Assembly: GCF_018687895.1 (NCBI RefSeq)
Contig: NZ_CP061307.1
Coordinates: 1,199,948 to 1,263,947, forward strand
DNA length: 64,000 nucleotides
From: Polynucleobacter sp. JS-JIR-II-50
GTDB lineage: Bacteria; Pseudomonadota; Gammaproteobacteria; Burkholderiales; Burkholderiaceae
Direction of reading: 5' to 3'
Position 1 is the first letter of the stretch. Each line of letters opens with the position of its first letter. A program made the translations under genes and the position numbers. Shown one piece after another: positions 1-15,000 of this stretch. Under the pieces are notes generated by a model, which had not been told where the DNA came from, did no database searches, and saw only the letters and a program-made list of their open reading frames with translations.

Positions 1-3000
1 CAGTAGTTAATGTGAGGTTGCCGTTAAAGGTCACAGCAGTTGTCGCAACGCCATTGCTAATTGCTAAGGAAGCCGCGCTGACTGCACCGCTAAAGGTTGT
101 GCCACCGGAGTTGGTAATGGTGAGTGTGCCGATATTGGTGCCCACTGCCCCACCTACGGCTACTGCACCGCTAGTATTAATCGTCAGGTCGGCAGTACCA
201 CTGCTTGGACCAGTGACAGTAGTTAAAGTAATTGGGGTAGCTGCAGTAGCGCCTACAGTTAAGCTGTTATTAAGGTTAATTGCACCAGTTGTGATCTGAC
301 CGGTAGAAGTGCCACCGATAGTAGATGTTCCACCAATCGTTACAGCAGTATTGCTATCACCCAAAGTGATGAGGCCAGTACCTGCAGCAGTCACAGTACC
401 GTTCACAGCAATACCACTTGGCGCAGTCGCTACAACACCGCCAGTGAAGTTGATCGTGTCACTGCCGTTACCTAAAGCAACCGTTCCGGTATTTGCAAAT
501 GTTGTGGCACCAGCGATGGTGTTGCTAGAACCGTTTATTGCAACGTTAAATGCATTTGCACCCGCGCTAGCGTTTACAGTCAATGCAGTTGCAACGCTCA
601 GATTGTCATTGAAGGCAATCGTTGTTGCATCAGTGCTGTCGGCAAGAGCAATAGTTCCTGCTGAAACGGTGCCGTTAAATGTAGCACCACCAGAGTTAGT
701 AATAGTCAGTGTCCCGATATTGGTGCCCACTGCCCCGCCAACGGTAACAGTGCCAGCCGTAACAATCGTGAGGTCTGCCGTACCTGTAGAAGGGCCAGTA
801 ATGCTAGACAGGCTTATGGCATTAGAACGTGTAGACAATGTTCCGAGCGTTAAGCTGTTATTGAGGTTAATGGCGCCGGCAGTAATCTGACCGGTAGAAG
901 TGCCGCCAATAGTAGAAATGCCATCAATCGTTACAGCCGTATCTGAATCACCCAATGTAATGACGCCGGTACCGGCTGCAGTGACTGTGCCGTTGACGCT
1001 AATTGCACTAGGCGCAGTAGCTACAACACCGCCAGTGAAGTTTATCGTGTCACTGCCGTTTCCTAAAGCTAGCGTGCCGGTGTTATTAAAGGTCGTAGTG
1101 CCGGCAATAGTATTTGTGCCACCATTAATTGCAACGTTATAGGCCGCTGATCCTGCCCCAACTGTCATACCGGTTGTGAGAGTGAGGTTGCCACTAAAGG
1201 CAACAGTATTGCTGGCAGTTGTACTAGTAATCGCTAGTGTGGCTGCATCTACCGTACCGCTGAACGTTGTGCCACCAGAATTACTAATGGTGATGGTTCC
1301 TATGTCTGTGCCAACATTACCTAGAACGCGCACTGTACCAACTGAGTTAACCACAATATTGGATGCGCCAGATAGGACTCCAGGCGTACTGGTTGCTGTA
1401 CCTGAGATGGACTTCACTGATATCAGGCCCGGACCACCATTACCCAATGTCAGAGTGACGTTATCGCCTAAGGTAATTGCACCCAAGATGACATCAACGT
1501 TCGGGTTGTAATAGGAAGTATCAGCATTCAGTGTTAGGCCGCGATCAGCACCCAAGTCATAGCCGTTGGTAGGATCTACCGTGCCAATATTGGTATTACC
1601 TGTACCAGTAAATGCCAATGATTTGAGCTTAATAACTAGGCCGGCATTACCAGCAACGATATTGCCTGTGCCATTGTTAACATTAAAGGCATAAGTGCCA
1701 TCAGCGGTTCCAGTTCCACCATTAATTGTTCCAGCAGTAACGTCTGAGTTTGTCGTATTGATAGTGACATCAGAGAACAATTGGGTTGTTCTTGATGAGC
1801 CCTTCAGATCAACTGCCCCAGTAGTATTAATGGCGCCATATAACTTATTGATACCTGTGCCATAAAGCGTGAAGGTGGTTAATTTAGATGAAGATGATCC
1901 GACTGCAGCCAAACTAATATAGCCAGAGCCATTGCTAATTCCAAGGCTAAACACGCCGGTGGTATCACCCAGCGTTACGTTACCGTTGCTAGAGCTTGTA
2001 ATGCTGGAATTGACTTGCAACGGATTAGTACGAGAAGTACCCTTCAAGTCAATATTGCCAGTAGCAGTAATAGCGGATGGTAGATAGTTATCACCTGTAC
2101 CCTGCAATGTAAGACTGCTAATAGCAGTTGATTGCCCTACTGTTCCACCAAAGGTGATGCGTGCTGTACCACTGTTGATAGTCAGGTCACGTGCGCCATT
2201 AATAGTAGCTGTAGAACCGCTAAATACAATTGCTGCATCAACTGAAGTCAGAGTTATGGCGCCAGTAGAAAGTGTTATTGGACCGGTATAGGTCTGAGTA
2301 CCCACCCCAGAAGAAATATTGGCACCAATCGTCATGCCCGCAGAACCAACCAGCGCAAGATTACCCGTAGTAGTAATGCCGACAGAATTTACGCTACCTA
2401 CTGTATATGCAGTTCCTTGGGTAAATGACACTACGCCAGCATTAGCAGCCAAGGTAGTAATGGCATTTGCTGAGCCTGTATTAGTCAGGGTGAATGTACC
2501 GCTACCCAAGAGCTCCAAACCAGACGCAGCCACTTTTTGTGACTGGGTAACGGTACCGGCAGAACTCAATGTGGTGTTACCTGTAGTAGTGAGGCCTACT
2601 GTATTAACCGTGCCGATCGCAAAGCCACTATTTTCTAGGAAAGAAACACTGCCAGTGCTACCCGCCAAAGTAGTAATAGCGTTGCTAGTGTTAGTCAACG
2701 TGTAGCTCGCACCTGTACCAAGCAGTTCAAGACCTGCAGCACTAATGGATCCACTAACGCCCTGAGTGACTGAGCCTGTTGTATAGAGAGTTAAATTATC
2801 TGAGCCAGTATTAAATGCACCGATAAACTCAATGCCGCCACTGCTTGCTCCATAGTTGTAGAGCTTGATGTAATCACTATAGGTGAATGTGCCTGCTGTG
2901 ATTTTTCCAGTTGCACTGGCTGATCCAAAGGTAATGCTGCTAAATCCATTGCTTAGATAACCCAATTCAGTGTCATCGAGGTTTAATGTACCGGCTGCAG

Positions 3001-6000
3001 CACTACCCAAACCAATGGTTGTAGTTGCGGTCTTCGGTGCAATCGTGAGCGTAGAAGTACCTGAGATTGCAGCACCAAGGTTAATGGCATCAGTATTGAT
3101 GGTTAATGTGTTAGCACCCATCGCAATAGAGCCTGAAGCTCCAGTAGTAAAGGTACCAGCAGTAATAGTTGTAGCACCCAAAACAGTAGTAGATGTGCCG
3201 CCGACTACTCCGTTCATGGCTACAGCGCCATTACCAGCATTAATCGAAAGTGTTTTAGCGGTACTGTTATTGCTATTTAATGTGCCATTAAATGTCACAT
3301 TACTATCGGTGGTTGCTAATGCAGTATTTGCAGTAAGGGTTACCGCACCACTATAAAGCTGGGTGCCAGTTGTAGTGATATTGGCGCCAATGTTAGTAGT
3401 GCCAGATACTGAGAGATTAGTAACTCCTGAAATCGCACCATTAACAACCGCATTACCTGTAATAGCATAGACACCAGCGCCAACCAAGGTCGAACTATTA
3501 GTTGTTGTAGCCGCCGTGATATTTGTAGCGCCCAGAGCAACTAAGTTACCTACAGTACCAGTGAAAGTAACACTACCTGTACCAGCACCTATCGTCAGCG
3601 CCTTAGCTAAGCTAGAGCTATTTAAGGTTGTAGCAAAAACAATATTGCTATCAGTAGTATTGAGTGTTGTTGCAGCACCCAAGGTAACTGCATCGTTATA
3701 CGTTTGCGCACCAGCAGTAGTTATAGAACCACCGTTAATTGCAGTCGTGCCGCCAGTATTGGTGGTTACGGATGCTGCTGATACCGCAGCACTAAATGTT
3801 GTAGTACCCGTAGAGTTAACGGCCAAGGCACCCAGTGCCTGACTTGATCCGACGGCACCGCTAAATGTGACGTTACCTCCAGCAGCTGAAACGGTAAGCG
3901 CTTTATTTCCATTGACGGTTCCACCAAAGGTAATGCCAGGAGTAACTCCTGTTGTAGTCAGAATGATGTAGCCATTAGCGCTGTTCGATAACAAAGTTGT
4001 CGTATCTGTTACGCTGCTGACACTAACGCCAGATGTGACGCCATTCAGACCACGGTTACCACCCTGACCAGTCCATTCGCTATATGCGAGCGGCGAAGTT
4101 GTCAAACCGCCTCGAAGACCGCCACCGCCACCACCAGATCCACCACCATCGCCACTAGTCGTGCTTGGACCAGCTGCACCGGCATAAGTACCAACAGATT
4201 GATAACGACCTGCATCCGCACCTGCTGTCACCCCTGCAGCTTGACCTGTACCGCCACCGCCACCTGCGCCGCCAGCAAAAATATAATCGGCACCACTTAC
4301 GCCAATACGAATAACTGAAGCAGCGCCACCGCCACCGCCACCGCCCGACCAACCACTTGGGCCATCGTCACCACCGGTTCCACCATTACCAACGCCTAGA
4401 GCATTAGTGCCTCCGGCAGTTAATCCGCTAGGGGCTGAAACACTGGTTGTCCCGCCGCCACCAGGGGCAAGTTGCAATACCGTACCTGGTGTTACAGAAA
4501 GGGTCGCAATATAACGGCCTGAAACACCCGTGCTTGCGCCTATTTGACCGTCATCGCCACCCTTACCACCCGCACCACCCACCAACTCTACAGTTACTGA
4601 ATTTCCGGCAATCGTTACAGTTTGCACAGACCCAGAATAGTTATAAGTTGTATTTAATGCGCTAGATCCAACTGAATTCAGAGTCGCATCGGCAGCTATT
4701 ACCACAGGACCAGAATAGGTTTGAGTACCTATAGTAGTAATGTTTCCGCCAATTGAAATATCACCCGCAGTGGTAATACTCAAGCTGCTCAGGTTTGTCG
4801 AATTACCAATTGCAGTAGCAAAAGTGACGGGGCCGCTTGTTGAGCTAATAGTGAAGGCTTGAGCACCATTAATTGTGGATGTATTGCCAACAAACTCAAT
4901 TGAGCCAGTTGTTGACGATAGGGTCACCGCATTAGTCAGTGTGATTGGGCCGGTATAGGATTGATTACCAGCTCCACTTGAAATATTTGCGCCAAATGAG
5001 ATGCCGCCCGTGCTACTGAGCGTTAAATTGCCAGTGGTTGTCAAACCAACCGTATTCACGGTACCAACTGCAAAGCCGCTGTTCTCCAAGAAGGAAACAG
5101 TGCCAGTGTTACCTGCCAAAGTCGTGATGGCATTAGAGGTATTTGTGAAGGTATAAGCGCCGCCTGAACCGAGGAGCTCTAATCCGGCAGCAGCGATTAA
5201 ATTGGATTGGGTTACTGTTCCAGCGCTACTTAAAGTGGTATTGCCACTAGTAGTCAGGCCAACTGTATTAACGGTACCAATATCGAATCCACCGTTATCC
5301 AAGAAGGAAACAGTACCAGTGCTACCTGCCAATGTAGCGATGGCATTACCAGTGTTAGTTAAGGTGTAAATACCATTGGCGCCAAGCAATTCCAAACCAA
5401 CAGCTGCTACTTTTTGTGACTGGGTTACGGTACCGGTAGAACTTAGGGTGATGTTGCCTGTAGTGGTGAGGCCGACTGTATTCACAGTGCCGATCGCAAA
5501 GCCACTGTTCTCCAAGAAGGAAACAGTACCAGTATTACCTGCCAAGGTAGTAATGGCGTTACCAGTGTTGGTTAAGGTGTAGATACCACCAGTACCGAGG
5601 AGTTCTAGATTGGTGAGTGTTAATGCTTGTGACTGAGTCACCGTACCAGTTGAGCTCAATGTCAAGGTCGTTGCAGTCACACCATTTGTTGAACCGACTG
5701 TACCAATCGCAAAGCCACTATTTTCCAAGAATGAAACAGTACCGGTATTGGCTGCCAAGGTTGTAATGGCATTAGAGGTATTGGTTAAGGTGTAAGTACC
5801 GCCAGAACCCAAGAGTAAAAGACTTGGGCTGCTAATCAAATTAGACTGAGTAACTGTTCCAGTAGAGCTTAATGTCAAGCTAGTAGCAGCAGTAAATCCA
5901 ACAGTATTGACTGTACCGATCGCAAAGCCACTATTTTCCAAGAAGGAAACAGTGCCGGTATTACCTGCCAAGGTAGTAATGGCGTTACCAGCGTTGGTTA

Positions 6001-9000
6001 AGGTGTAATTACCATTGGTGCCTAAGAGCTCAAGATTGGTAACGGTCAATGCCTGAGCTTGTGTAACCGATCCAGTTGAGCTCAATGTCAAGGTCGTTGC
6101 AATCACACCATTTGTTGAGCCGACTGTACCAATCGCAAAGCCACTATTTTCCAAGAAGGAAACCGTGCCGGTATTAGCTGCCAAAGTGGTAATGGCATTA
6201 GAAGTGTTGGTTAATGTATAAGCACCGCTAGAACCTAGAAGCAAGAGACTTGGGGTGCTAATCAAATTAGACTGAGTAACTGCTCCAGTGGAGTTCAGCG
6301 TCACACTAGTGCTAGCTGTCAAACCAATGGTATTGACGGTGCCAATATCAAATCCGCCGTTATCAACCAAAGAAACAGTGCCGGTATTACCTGCCAAGGT
6401 AGTAATGGCGTTACCAGTGTTGGTTAAGGTGTAGATACCACCAGTACCGAGGAGTTCTAGATTGGTGAGTGTTAATGCTTGTGACTGAGTCACCGTACCA
6501 GTTGAGCTCAATGTCAAGGTCGTTGCAGTCACACCATTTGTTGAACCGACTGTACCAATCGCAAAGCCACTATTTTCCAAGAATGAAACAGTACCGGTAT
6601 TGGCTGCCAAGGTTGTAATGGCATTAGAGGTATTGGTTAAGGTGTAAGTACCGCCAGAACCCAAGAGTAAAAGACTTGGGCTGCTAATCAAATTAGACTG
6701 AGTAACTGTTCCAGTAGAGCTTAATGTCAAGCTAGTAGCAGCAGTAAATCCAACAGTATTGACTGTACCGATCGCAAAGCCACTATTTTCCAAGAAGGAA
6801 ACAGTGCCGGTATTACCTGCCAAGGTAGTAATAGCGTTACCAGTGTTGGTTAAGGTGTAGATACCACCAGTACCAAGAAGCTCAAGTCCGGCCGCGATAA
6901 TAGGCGCACCACTTGCTTGCGTCACTGATCCCGTTGTGTAGAGAGTGAGGTTATTGCTTCCAACGCTTACTGGAGCAATGAACTCAATACCACCACTACC
7001 TACACCATAGTTCAATAACTTAATGTTATCTAGGTAAGTGTATTCAGCAGCAGTAATTTTTCCAGTTGCCGTGGCTGATCCAAAGGTAATAGAAGAGAAA
7101 CCGTTTGTCAGGAGACCAAGCTCAGTGTCATTTAAATGCAGGTCACCCGTAGCTAATGTACCCAAACCGATTGTAGTTGTCGCTGTTTTTGGCGCAATCG
7201 TTAGAGTTGAAGTGCCGGTAATTGACGCGCCAATATCTAAGGCATTAGTTGTAATGGTTAAGGCATTAGCCCCCATGTTGATAGTGCCACTAGCGCCAAT
7301 ATTTACGGTGCCGCCAGTGATGCTGGTTGCACCCAACACATTCGAGCCACCCACTGCCCCATTAATAGCTACCGTTGCTGTACCGGCATTGATACCTACC
7401 GTACGCGCAGAAGTATTGTCATAGCTATTGATAGTGCCATTAAAGGTGATGTTGCTATTCGTTGTTGAGAAAACAGTATTTTGTTTAATTAATACTGAGT
7501 TATTAAACGATTGAGTACCAACCGTAGTTACGGTGGGTGTATCAATAACAGTTGTACCAGCTGAGCCAGTTAAGAAACTGGTGCTAGTAATAGGCTGATT
7601 AATAGTAATGGTTCCGGAGCTATCCAATGAAACCACATTCAACGGCACTACGTTACCTACCAAGCCGCTAAATGTAATGTTACCTGTTCCAGTTTGAAGA
7701 TTTAAATTCTCAGCCCCGGCCGTAGTTCCGTTTAGATTGCTCGAGAATGACAAGGCCTGGTTAGCAGTAATCATGGTGACGCTACCAGAGATGACTACTG
7801 GGTCATTAAAGGTAAATGTTGCATCCCCAACCGCAATCATGTCTGCACCAACCGAGATATTGGCACCATTGGTATCCAATACCAATGGATCAACCACATT
7901 CATGTTGGTGGAGATGGTGATCTGACCAGTAGTTGGTGAACCGATAGTCATGCCAGTGAAGCCATTCTTCAGATAAGCAAGCTCGGTAGCTGTGATATTT
8001 AAAACAGTATCGGTATTGTTATTAGAGCCGCCAACCACAATCGTATTACCGCTGGTATATGGCTTAATCACCAATGTCGATTGACCATAAACATCGGCTG
8101 TTGGGTTGAACTCATCGCCAAAGAAAGTTAATGCACCCAGACCATGACCACTACTACCCATTGCTGCGGTAGTAATCACACCAGTACCAGAAGTTAAGGT
8201 CAAGGCAATATTGTCACCAGTCAAAGGCGCCGCTAGAGTCAACGCTCTATTAGATGTGCTAGAACCGCCAGAAGTATTAATAGTTGTAGCGGCCGTCAAT
8301 CCAATAGAGGTGCTTGATGTACCAATAGTAGTTGGGCCACTACTTGTAAATGCTCCAGCTAAAGAAATTGAGCTTGGCGCAGTCGCGGTAAATCCACCGC
8401 TAAAGGCAAATGTATCAGTGCTTGCATCTCCCAGAGTCAACGAGCCTGTATTACCAAATGCTGTTGCATTGGAGATCGCTGTTGAGGCCCCAGTAAAAGC
8501 AAGGTTATAGGCGCCTGATCCAGTGGTTAAGCTTTGTACACCGACTTGGCCACCAAAACTCACAGCACCAGTTTGGGACGCATCAATTGCAATCGTGCCT
8601 AAAGTATTCGCAACAGATGCAGTTGAAGAGATTGATAGGTTCTTGATAGTGGCATTTAAGCCTTCATTATGAGCATGATATGCGCTACCAATACTCAATA
8701 AATTAGATGATGGCGTCAATTGGCCTGCAGCTGTAGCAGACATTTTGAGTACATTATTTGAATAGATATTGAGAGTACCGTTTGTACCGTCATAACTATA
8801 GGTAATTTTGATGGTGACATACGCGCTACCTGATCCACATGATCCGCAACCAAATAAATCCACACCACTGGAGCCCCCAGGCTGTACATTTTTCAGATAT
8901 AAATTGTCACCACGCAAAGTTCTTACTAGAATGCCGTCAGTGTAGTTTCCGTAAGAGAAGATGGTATTTAATCCACCCGAATCAAGGCCGCCAGAATTAA

Positions 9001-12000
9001 CCATGTAATCAGCCTGATAGGTCCAAGTTTGACCCAAGTTAATAGTCATCTGGTAAGGATTGGTGCCGTTAGATGTAGTTACCCACGTAGTGCCACCGGA
9101 TATATAACTAGTAGATGAACCATTTCCATTGCCTACGTCTGCTGCAGCATTAAAGCTTCCGGCACCCGTCTTGATAGAAAGCGTTAACCCGGCTGTATTT
9201 GCTGAAATACTGCCGTTTACTGTCGCATTGCCACCTGTACCTAAACCGGAAATACCGGATGTATTTCCGGTTGTATCAAGCGAAACGTTGCCGGCCATAT
9301 TGACTGAGCTTCCAATAGTCATATCACCAGATGTTTGAACTGTGCCCATTACATTCAAGGCGCTTGGTGCAGAAATTGTCAAAGAGCCTAATACAGCAAA
9401 TGTATCGCCAGTTTGACTATTAATTGTTAAGGTGCCGGTATTGTTAAATACCAAGCTATAAGAATTCGAACCTGTTGTACCAATTACACTAGTGCCGTTT
9501 GAGCCATTATTCAGAATAATGTTGTAGGCAGTATTACCTGTTACCAAACTTGTAGCAGTAATGACACCATTCGTTGTTATTAAACCTGCTTGACCAGTGG
9601 TTCCAAGCCCAAGAGCGCCAATACCATTTAATGCAGAATTCACATTGATTGCTGCAGAACCACTATTCAATGTCAGGTTTGTACTGTTACCAGTTACCGT
9701 ATTGGATGTTGATGCGCCAATCGTGATAATTCCGCTTGCGGTAGTAATAGCGCGAGTACCGCTACCACCCAATACGATGTCACCATTGAGAGTTACTGGA
9801 CCAGAACTGGTTGTGATGCTTCCTGCATTCCAGGTTAAAGGACCGCCAACTGTAAATGCCGCATTTGTAGAACTTGCAGCGGCAAGATCGTGACTCAATG
9901 TCATCGTATTGCTGGAGGTAAAGGTCACTGGGTCTTTAAAGCTAAGGTTGGATTGTGAGGTGATAGCACCTGAGTAGCCAACTCCACCTATCGTGATGCC
10001 GCTAAAGCCATCAACCAGATAGGCAATATCTGCAGTCTTCAGATTTAGGACGGTAGATATAGTGTTATCTGCGGAACCTAGATAAATACCTCTAGTCAGA
10101 GTCTTCGGAATAATTGCCAAAGCGCCTGTACCAGATAAATTTCCGCCTAATGTAATGACATCAACAGACAACGTTAAGTTATTAGCAGAAGCAGCCACAG
10201 TTGAGCTTGTGGTCAGCGTATTTGCTGTAATAGTCGCAGGTGTTGCAACGGTAACAACGCCTGTATATGTTTGAGAACCTGTAGTAGTAATGCTGGCAGC
10301 ATTAATAGTGGTGGTCCCAGAAACAGATAGATTGGTCACATTGGAGAGTGCACCGTTAAATACTGCATTACCGGTAATGGCCAAAGCATTGGTGCCACCA
10401 GCTACTGTTGAGTTAAAGGTAGCGCTCGTGCCTGAGAGGGTAATATTGCCAGTTGCCAAAGTCACCGCACCGGTATAGGTTTGTGTGCCACTAGTGGTGA
10501 TATCACCATTTAAGGTGATGCCGTTACCGGTAATTGCTAGAGTGCCAGAAGTAATGCCCGCTACGGAGACTGCTCCATAAGTACTTAATGTGAGGCTATT
10601 TGTGCCGCTAGCCAATGCACTACTTGCAGTAATTGAACCGCCGCCTGAAGTGGCTTTACTACGGATGGTGACTGGGTCAGTAAAGGTATAAGGCGTCGTG
10701 TAGTTAATCGCAATTGCGCCAGTACCTGTTGCGCTGCCAATCGTGATTGAAGCAAAGCCATCAGTCAAGCGACCTAACTCAGTATCGTCAAGCGCTAATG
10801 CACAAGCAGCGCCACCGCATGAGGTTGAGGTAATAGAACTACCTAAACCGATCGTCGTTGCATCGGTCTTTGGCTGAATTACGAGCGCTGCACTACCAGA
10901 GAGTGCGCCACCTAAGCTAATCGCATCAGTAGTTAAGGTCAATGCATTGCCGCTAGCCGCTAAGGTAGAGCCTGTAGTAATGCTAGAAGCGGAGAGTGTT
11001 AATGCAGCGCCTACGGTAGTAGCGCCGGCATAGGTCTGACCGCCACTGGTAGTGATGTTAGCGTTAATGGTTGAAGTGCCTGATACAGATAAGGCTTTAT
11101 TAGCACCAGTTAAGGTTACGGTATCGGCTGTTGCATCACCAAATACTGCGTTACCGGTAATGGTAAGACCATAAGCACCAGTCACCGTATCTTTGAAGGT
11201 TGCTGTAGTTGCAGCTAAGGTGGTGTCAACACCCAAAATAACGGCATCGTTATAGGTTTGTGCACCAGAGGTAGTGACTGTAGCGCCATTGAGAGCTACG
11301 GTACCGCCCGCATTGGTTGTTACAGAAGCAGCTGTGACTGCGGCACTAAAGGTGGTTGCGCCAGTAGTGTTGACAGTCAAGGCACCAAGAGCGCCATCTG
11401 TTGCACCACCGACGATACCGGTGAAGGTCACGTTACCAGAGCCAGCAGAAACTGTCAGTGGATTAGCAGCAGTAGCGTAGCTATTGACTGTGGAGGAGAA
11501 GGCGACTGTACCGTTACTAGAGGAGCTATTCAGATTTACTGCAGAGCCAGTAATTGTTACGGCTCCGATATAAGCTTGATTGCTAGAGCTAGTGATATTG
11601 GCAGCAATATTCGAAGTGCCGGAGACACTTAAAGTAGTTATGCCAGAAATAGCGCCATTCACTACAGCGTTACCAGTGATAGCCAAGGTACTATTACCAA
11701 CCCAAGTTGAACTATTCGTTGTTGTTGCTGCGGTAATCGCTGTTGCTCCTAGCGCAGCTGAACCGCCAACCGCGCCTGTAAAGGTAACCGCTCCGCTACC
11801 CGCAGCAATATTCAGTGTACGGGTAGTAGCATCGCTATTCAGCGTGCCGCCAAATCCTACGTTGCTATTAGTAGTAGTCAGGGTGATATTGGTTGCCAAT
11901 CTCACTGCGCCGGTATATGTCTGAGTTCCTGTAGTCGTTACATTACCAGTCAATGTAATGCCAGTTGCATGACTTGTTGTTAATGAGATTGAAGCCAGGC

Positions 12001-15000
12001 CAGTTGAATTACCAAGAGCGCCGCTAAAGGTAATAGCCCCTACTCCAGCATCCACTGTAAATGCCTGAGCACCATTAATAGTGCTTCCAAAGCTGATGGC
12101 ATTACCAGTTGAAGATGCGCCTTTAGATGAGGTATTTACAGCTGCACCCAAAGTCACCGCACCGGTATAGGTTTGTGTGCCACTAGTGGTGATATCACCA
12201 TTTAAGGTGATGCCGTTACCGGTAATTGCTAGAGTGCCAGAAGTAATGCCCGCTACGGAGACTGCTCCATAAGTACTTAATGTGAGGCTATTTGTGCCGC
12301 TAGCCAATGCACTACTTGCAGTAATTGAACCGCCGCCTGAAGTGGCTTTACTACGGATGGTGACTGGGTCAGTAAAGGTATAAGGCGTCGTGTAGTTAAT
12401 CGCAATTGCGCCAGTACCTGTTGCGCTGCCAATCGTGATTGAAGCAAAGCCATCAGTCAAGCGACCTAACTCAGTATCGTCAAGCGCTAATGCACAAGCA
12501 GCGCCACCGCATGAGGTTGAGGTAATAGAACTACCTAAACCGATCGTCGTTGCATCGGTCTTTGGCTGAATTACGAGCGCTGCACTACCAGAGAGTGCGC
12601 CACCTAAGCTAATCGCATCAGTAGTTAAGGTCAATGCATTGCCGCTAGCCGCTAAGGTAGAGCCTGTAGTAATGCTAGAAGCGGAGAGTGTTAATGCAGC
12701 GCCTACGGTAGTAGCGCCGGCATAGGTCTGACCGCCACTGGTAGTGATGTTAGCGTTAATGGTTGAAGTGCCTGATACAGATAAGGCTTTATTAGCACCA
12801 GTTAAGGTTACGGTATCGGCTGTTGCATCACCAAATACTGCGTTACCGGTAATGGTAAGACCATAAGCACCAGTCACCGTATCTTTGAAGGTTGCTGTAG
12901 TTGCAGCTAAGGTGGTGTCAACACCCAAAATAACGGCATCGTTATAGGTTTGTGCACCAGAGGTAGTGACTGTAGCGCCATTGAGAGCTACGGTACCGCC
13001 CGCATTGGTTGTTACAGAAGCAGCTGTGACTGCGGCACTAAAGGTGGTTGCGCCAGTAGTGTTGACAGTCAAGGCACCAAGAGCGCCATCTGTTGCACCA
13101 CCGACGATACCGGTGAAGGTCACGTTACCAGAGCCAGCAGAAACTGTCAGTGGATTAGCAGCAGTAGCGTAGCTATTGACTGTGGAGGAGAAGAGAACAG
13201 CGCTGTTGGTTGTAGTAGCAGTTGTAGAGGCTTTAACAACTACCGGACCTGTATAGGTTTGTGTTCCAGCCGTACTGATATTGCCACCGAGGTTAATGCC
13301 AACAGATGAGGTTAAGCTCAGTGTCGATAAAGCGTTAGTTGCACCAACGGTGGATCCCAGGCTAATTACACCGGATCCAGCATTGATTGTTAACCCAGTT
13401 CCTGTCGAGCTGGCATTAACAATCACAATCCCAGAAGCACCAGAACTCGGTGTTGGTGGAGAGCCACCCAAGTTACCACTACCGCCACCGCCGCCGCCAC
13501 GATTGGCAACTGGATTGGTAACCGCTACATTACTAGCTGCTGCACCATTACCAGCATTAGTACCTCCGTTACCTCCAGCAGATAAACTCCATGTACCGCC
13601 GCCGCCGCCGCTACCATAGTAGTCATAAGCCCCGCTGATATTGGTGTAATATCCCTGGCCTCCATTACCGGCCAAAGTATCTGTGGCATTTGAACCAGCA
13701 GTTCCAGCACCGCCACCGCCACCGCCTGCGCTGTTATAAGAAGTACCGCCTGCGTTACCGTAGGTATAACTTAAGCCATCAGTTGCATAGGATCCAGCTC
13801 CGCCAGTTTGTCCACTGGTGGAATTGTTATGACCACCGCCGCCACCGGAAGCCCCAGCTACGCCATTAGCCTGTTTAGATCCACCACCACCACCGCCTAA
13901 CGCTGTTAATGTACCGAAAGCTGAGGAACCACCATTGCTCGCTTGACCACCCTGTGCGCTTGAATATAAACCACCACCGCCAACGCTAACAGCCAAAGCG
14001 GAACCAGATGACACTGCATAAGTTGTGTAAATGACGCCGCCACCGCCGCCACCGCCGGCGCCATCGTAGCCACCACCACCGCCGCCACCAACAACCAACA
14101 CTGTGGCTGTTGTTGTTACTGATGGAGTCCATGAATATGCGGCTGTTCCAGAGTTATATGAAACAGTAATACCGGCTGGCTGGGAACCACTTCCAGCAGT
14201 GTATGAAGTGCCGTTATATAGATATGTGCCACCGCCCAAGAACTGCAAGATCATATCTACAGAAGCAGAGCCGCCCTCGACCTTACCTGTAATGTTGACG
14301 TCACTATTGGTGGTAACCAAATTAATGTTGGCGCCAGCCAGGAAAACGTTTCCGTTATAAGTCTGAGCACCGATGGTGGTGATGTTGCCACTTAAGGTAA
14401 TACCAGTAGCGTGTGTAGTTGTTAGTGTGAGTGAAGACAGAACACTTGAGCCCCCTACTACACCACCAAAGCTAATTGCACCTGAACCAGCGCTCACTGT
14501 GAAGTCTTTAGCACCGTTAATAGTAGAACCGCTACCACTAAATGTCACAGCATTATTCGTAGCAGCCAAGGTGATCGAGTTACCCAAAGTCACTGCGCCG
14601 GTATAGGTTTGCGTACCGCTAGTGGTGATATCACCATTTAGGGTAATGCCAGTACCAGTGATTGCTAGATTGCCAGAAGTAATACCGGCAACAGATACCG
14701 CACCACCGCTAGTCACGGTCAAGGCATTAGTACCAGTATTGAGCGCACTCGTAGCAGTGATTGCACCGCCGCCGCTGGTATTGCTGCGGATCGTCAGTGG
14801 ATCAGTAAAGGTATATGGCGTGGTGTAGTTCACCGCAATCGCGCCAGTGCCAGTAGTGCTACCTAGGTAGATATTGGTAAAGCCATCTACCAAGTAAGCA
14901 AGCTCGGCATCATCGAGTTTGAGTGCGCCAGTCGCCGCGCTACCAATCGCAATCGTAGTTGCAGCAGTCTTAGGCTGGATGGTTAAGGTGGAGCTACCAG

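Noticed and set aside
309..890. Plus-strand reading frame of 193 codons, and many similar ones across 1-33 kb (also 18531-19265)
   Set aside because: They are antisense shadows of tpsA, all in one fixed phase relative to it. Their Val/Pro/Ala-rich text is the complement of Thr/Gly/Asn codons and no domain is recognisable.
4155..4352. Short Trp/Arg/Cys-rich minus frame and similar frames in the glycine-rich segments
   Set aside because: Off-frame reading of GGC/GGT glycine codons. The tpsA frame runs uninterrupted through the same bases.
5020..6890. Regular repeats as a possible CRISPR array
   Set aside because: The 213-bp period is a coding repeat in frame with tpsA. There are no short identical repeats with unique spacers and no cas genes.
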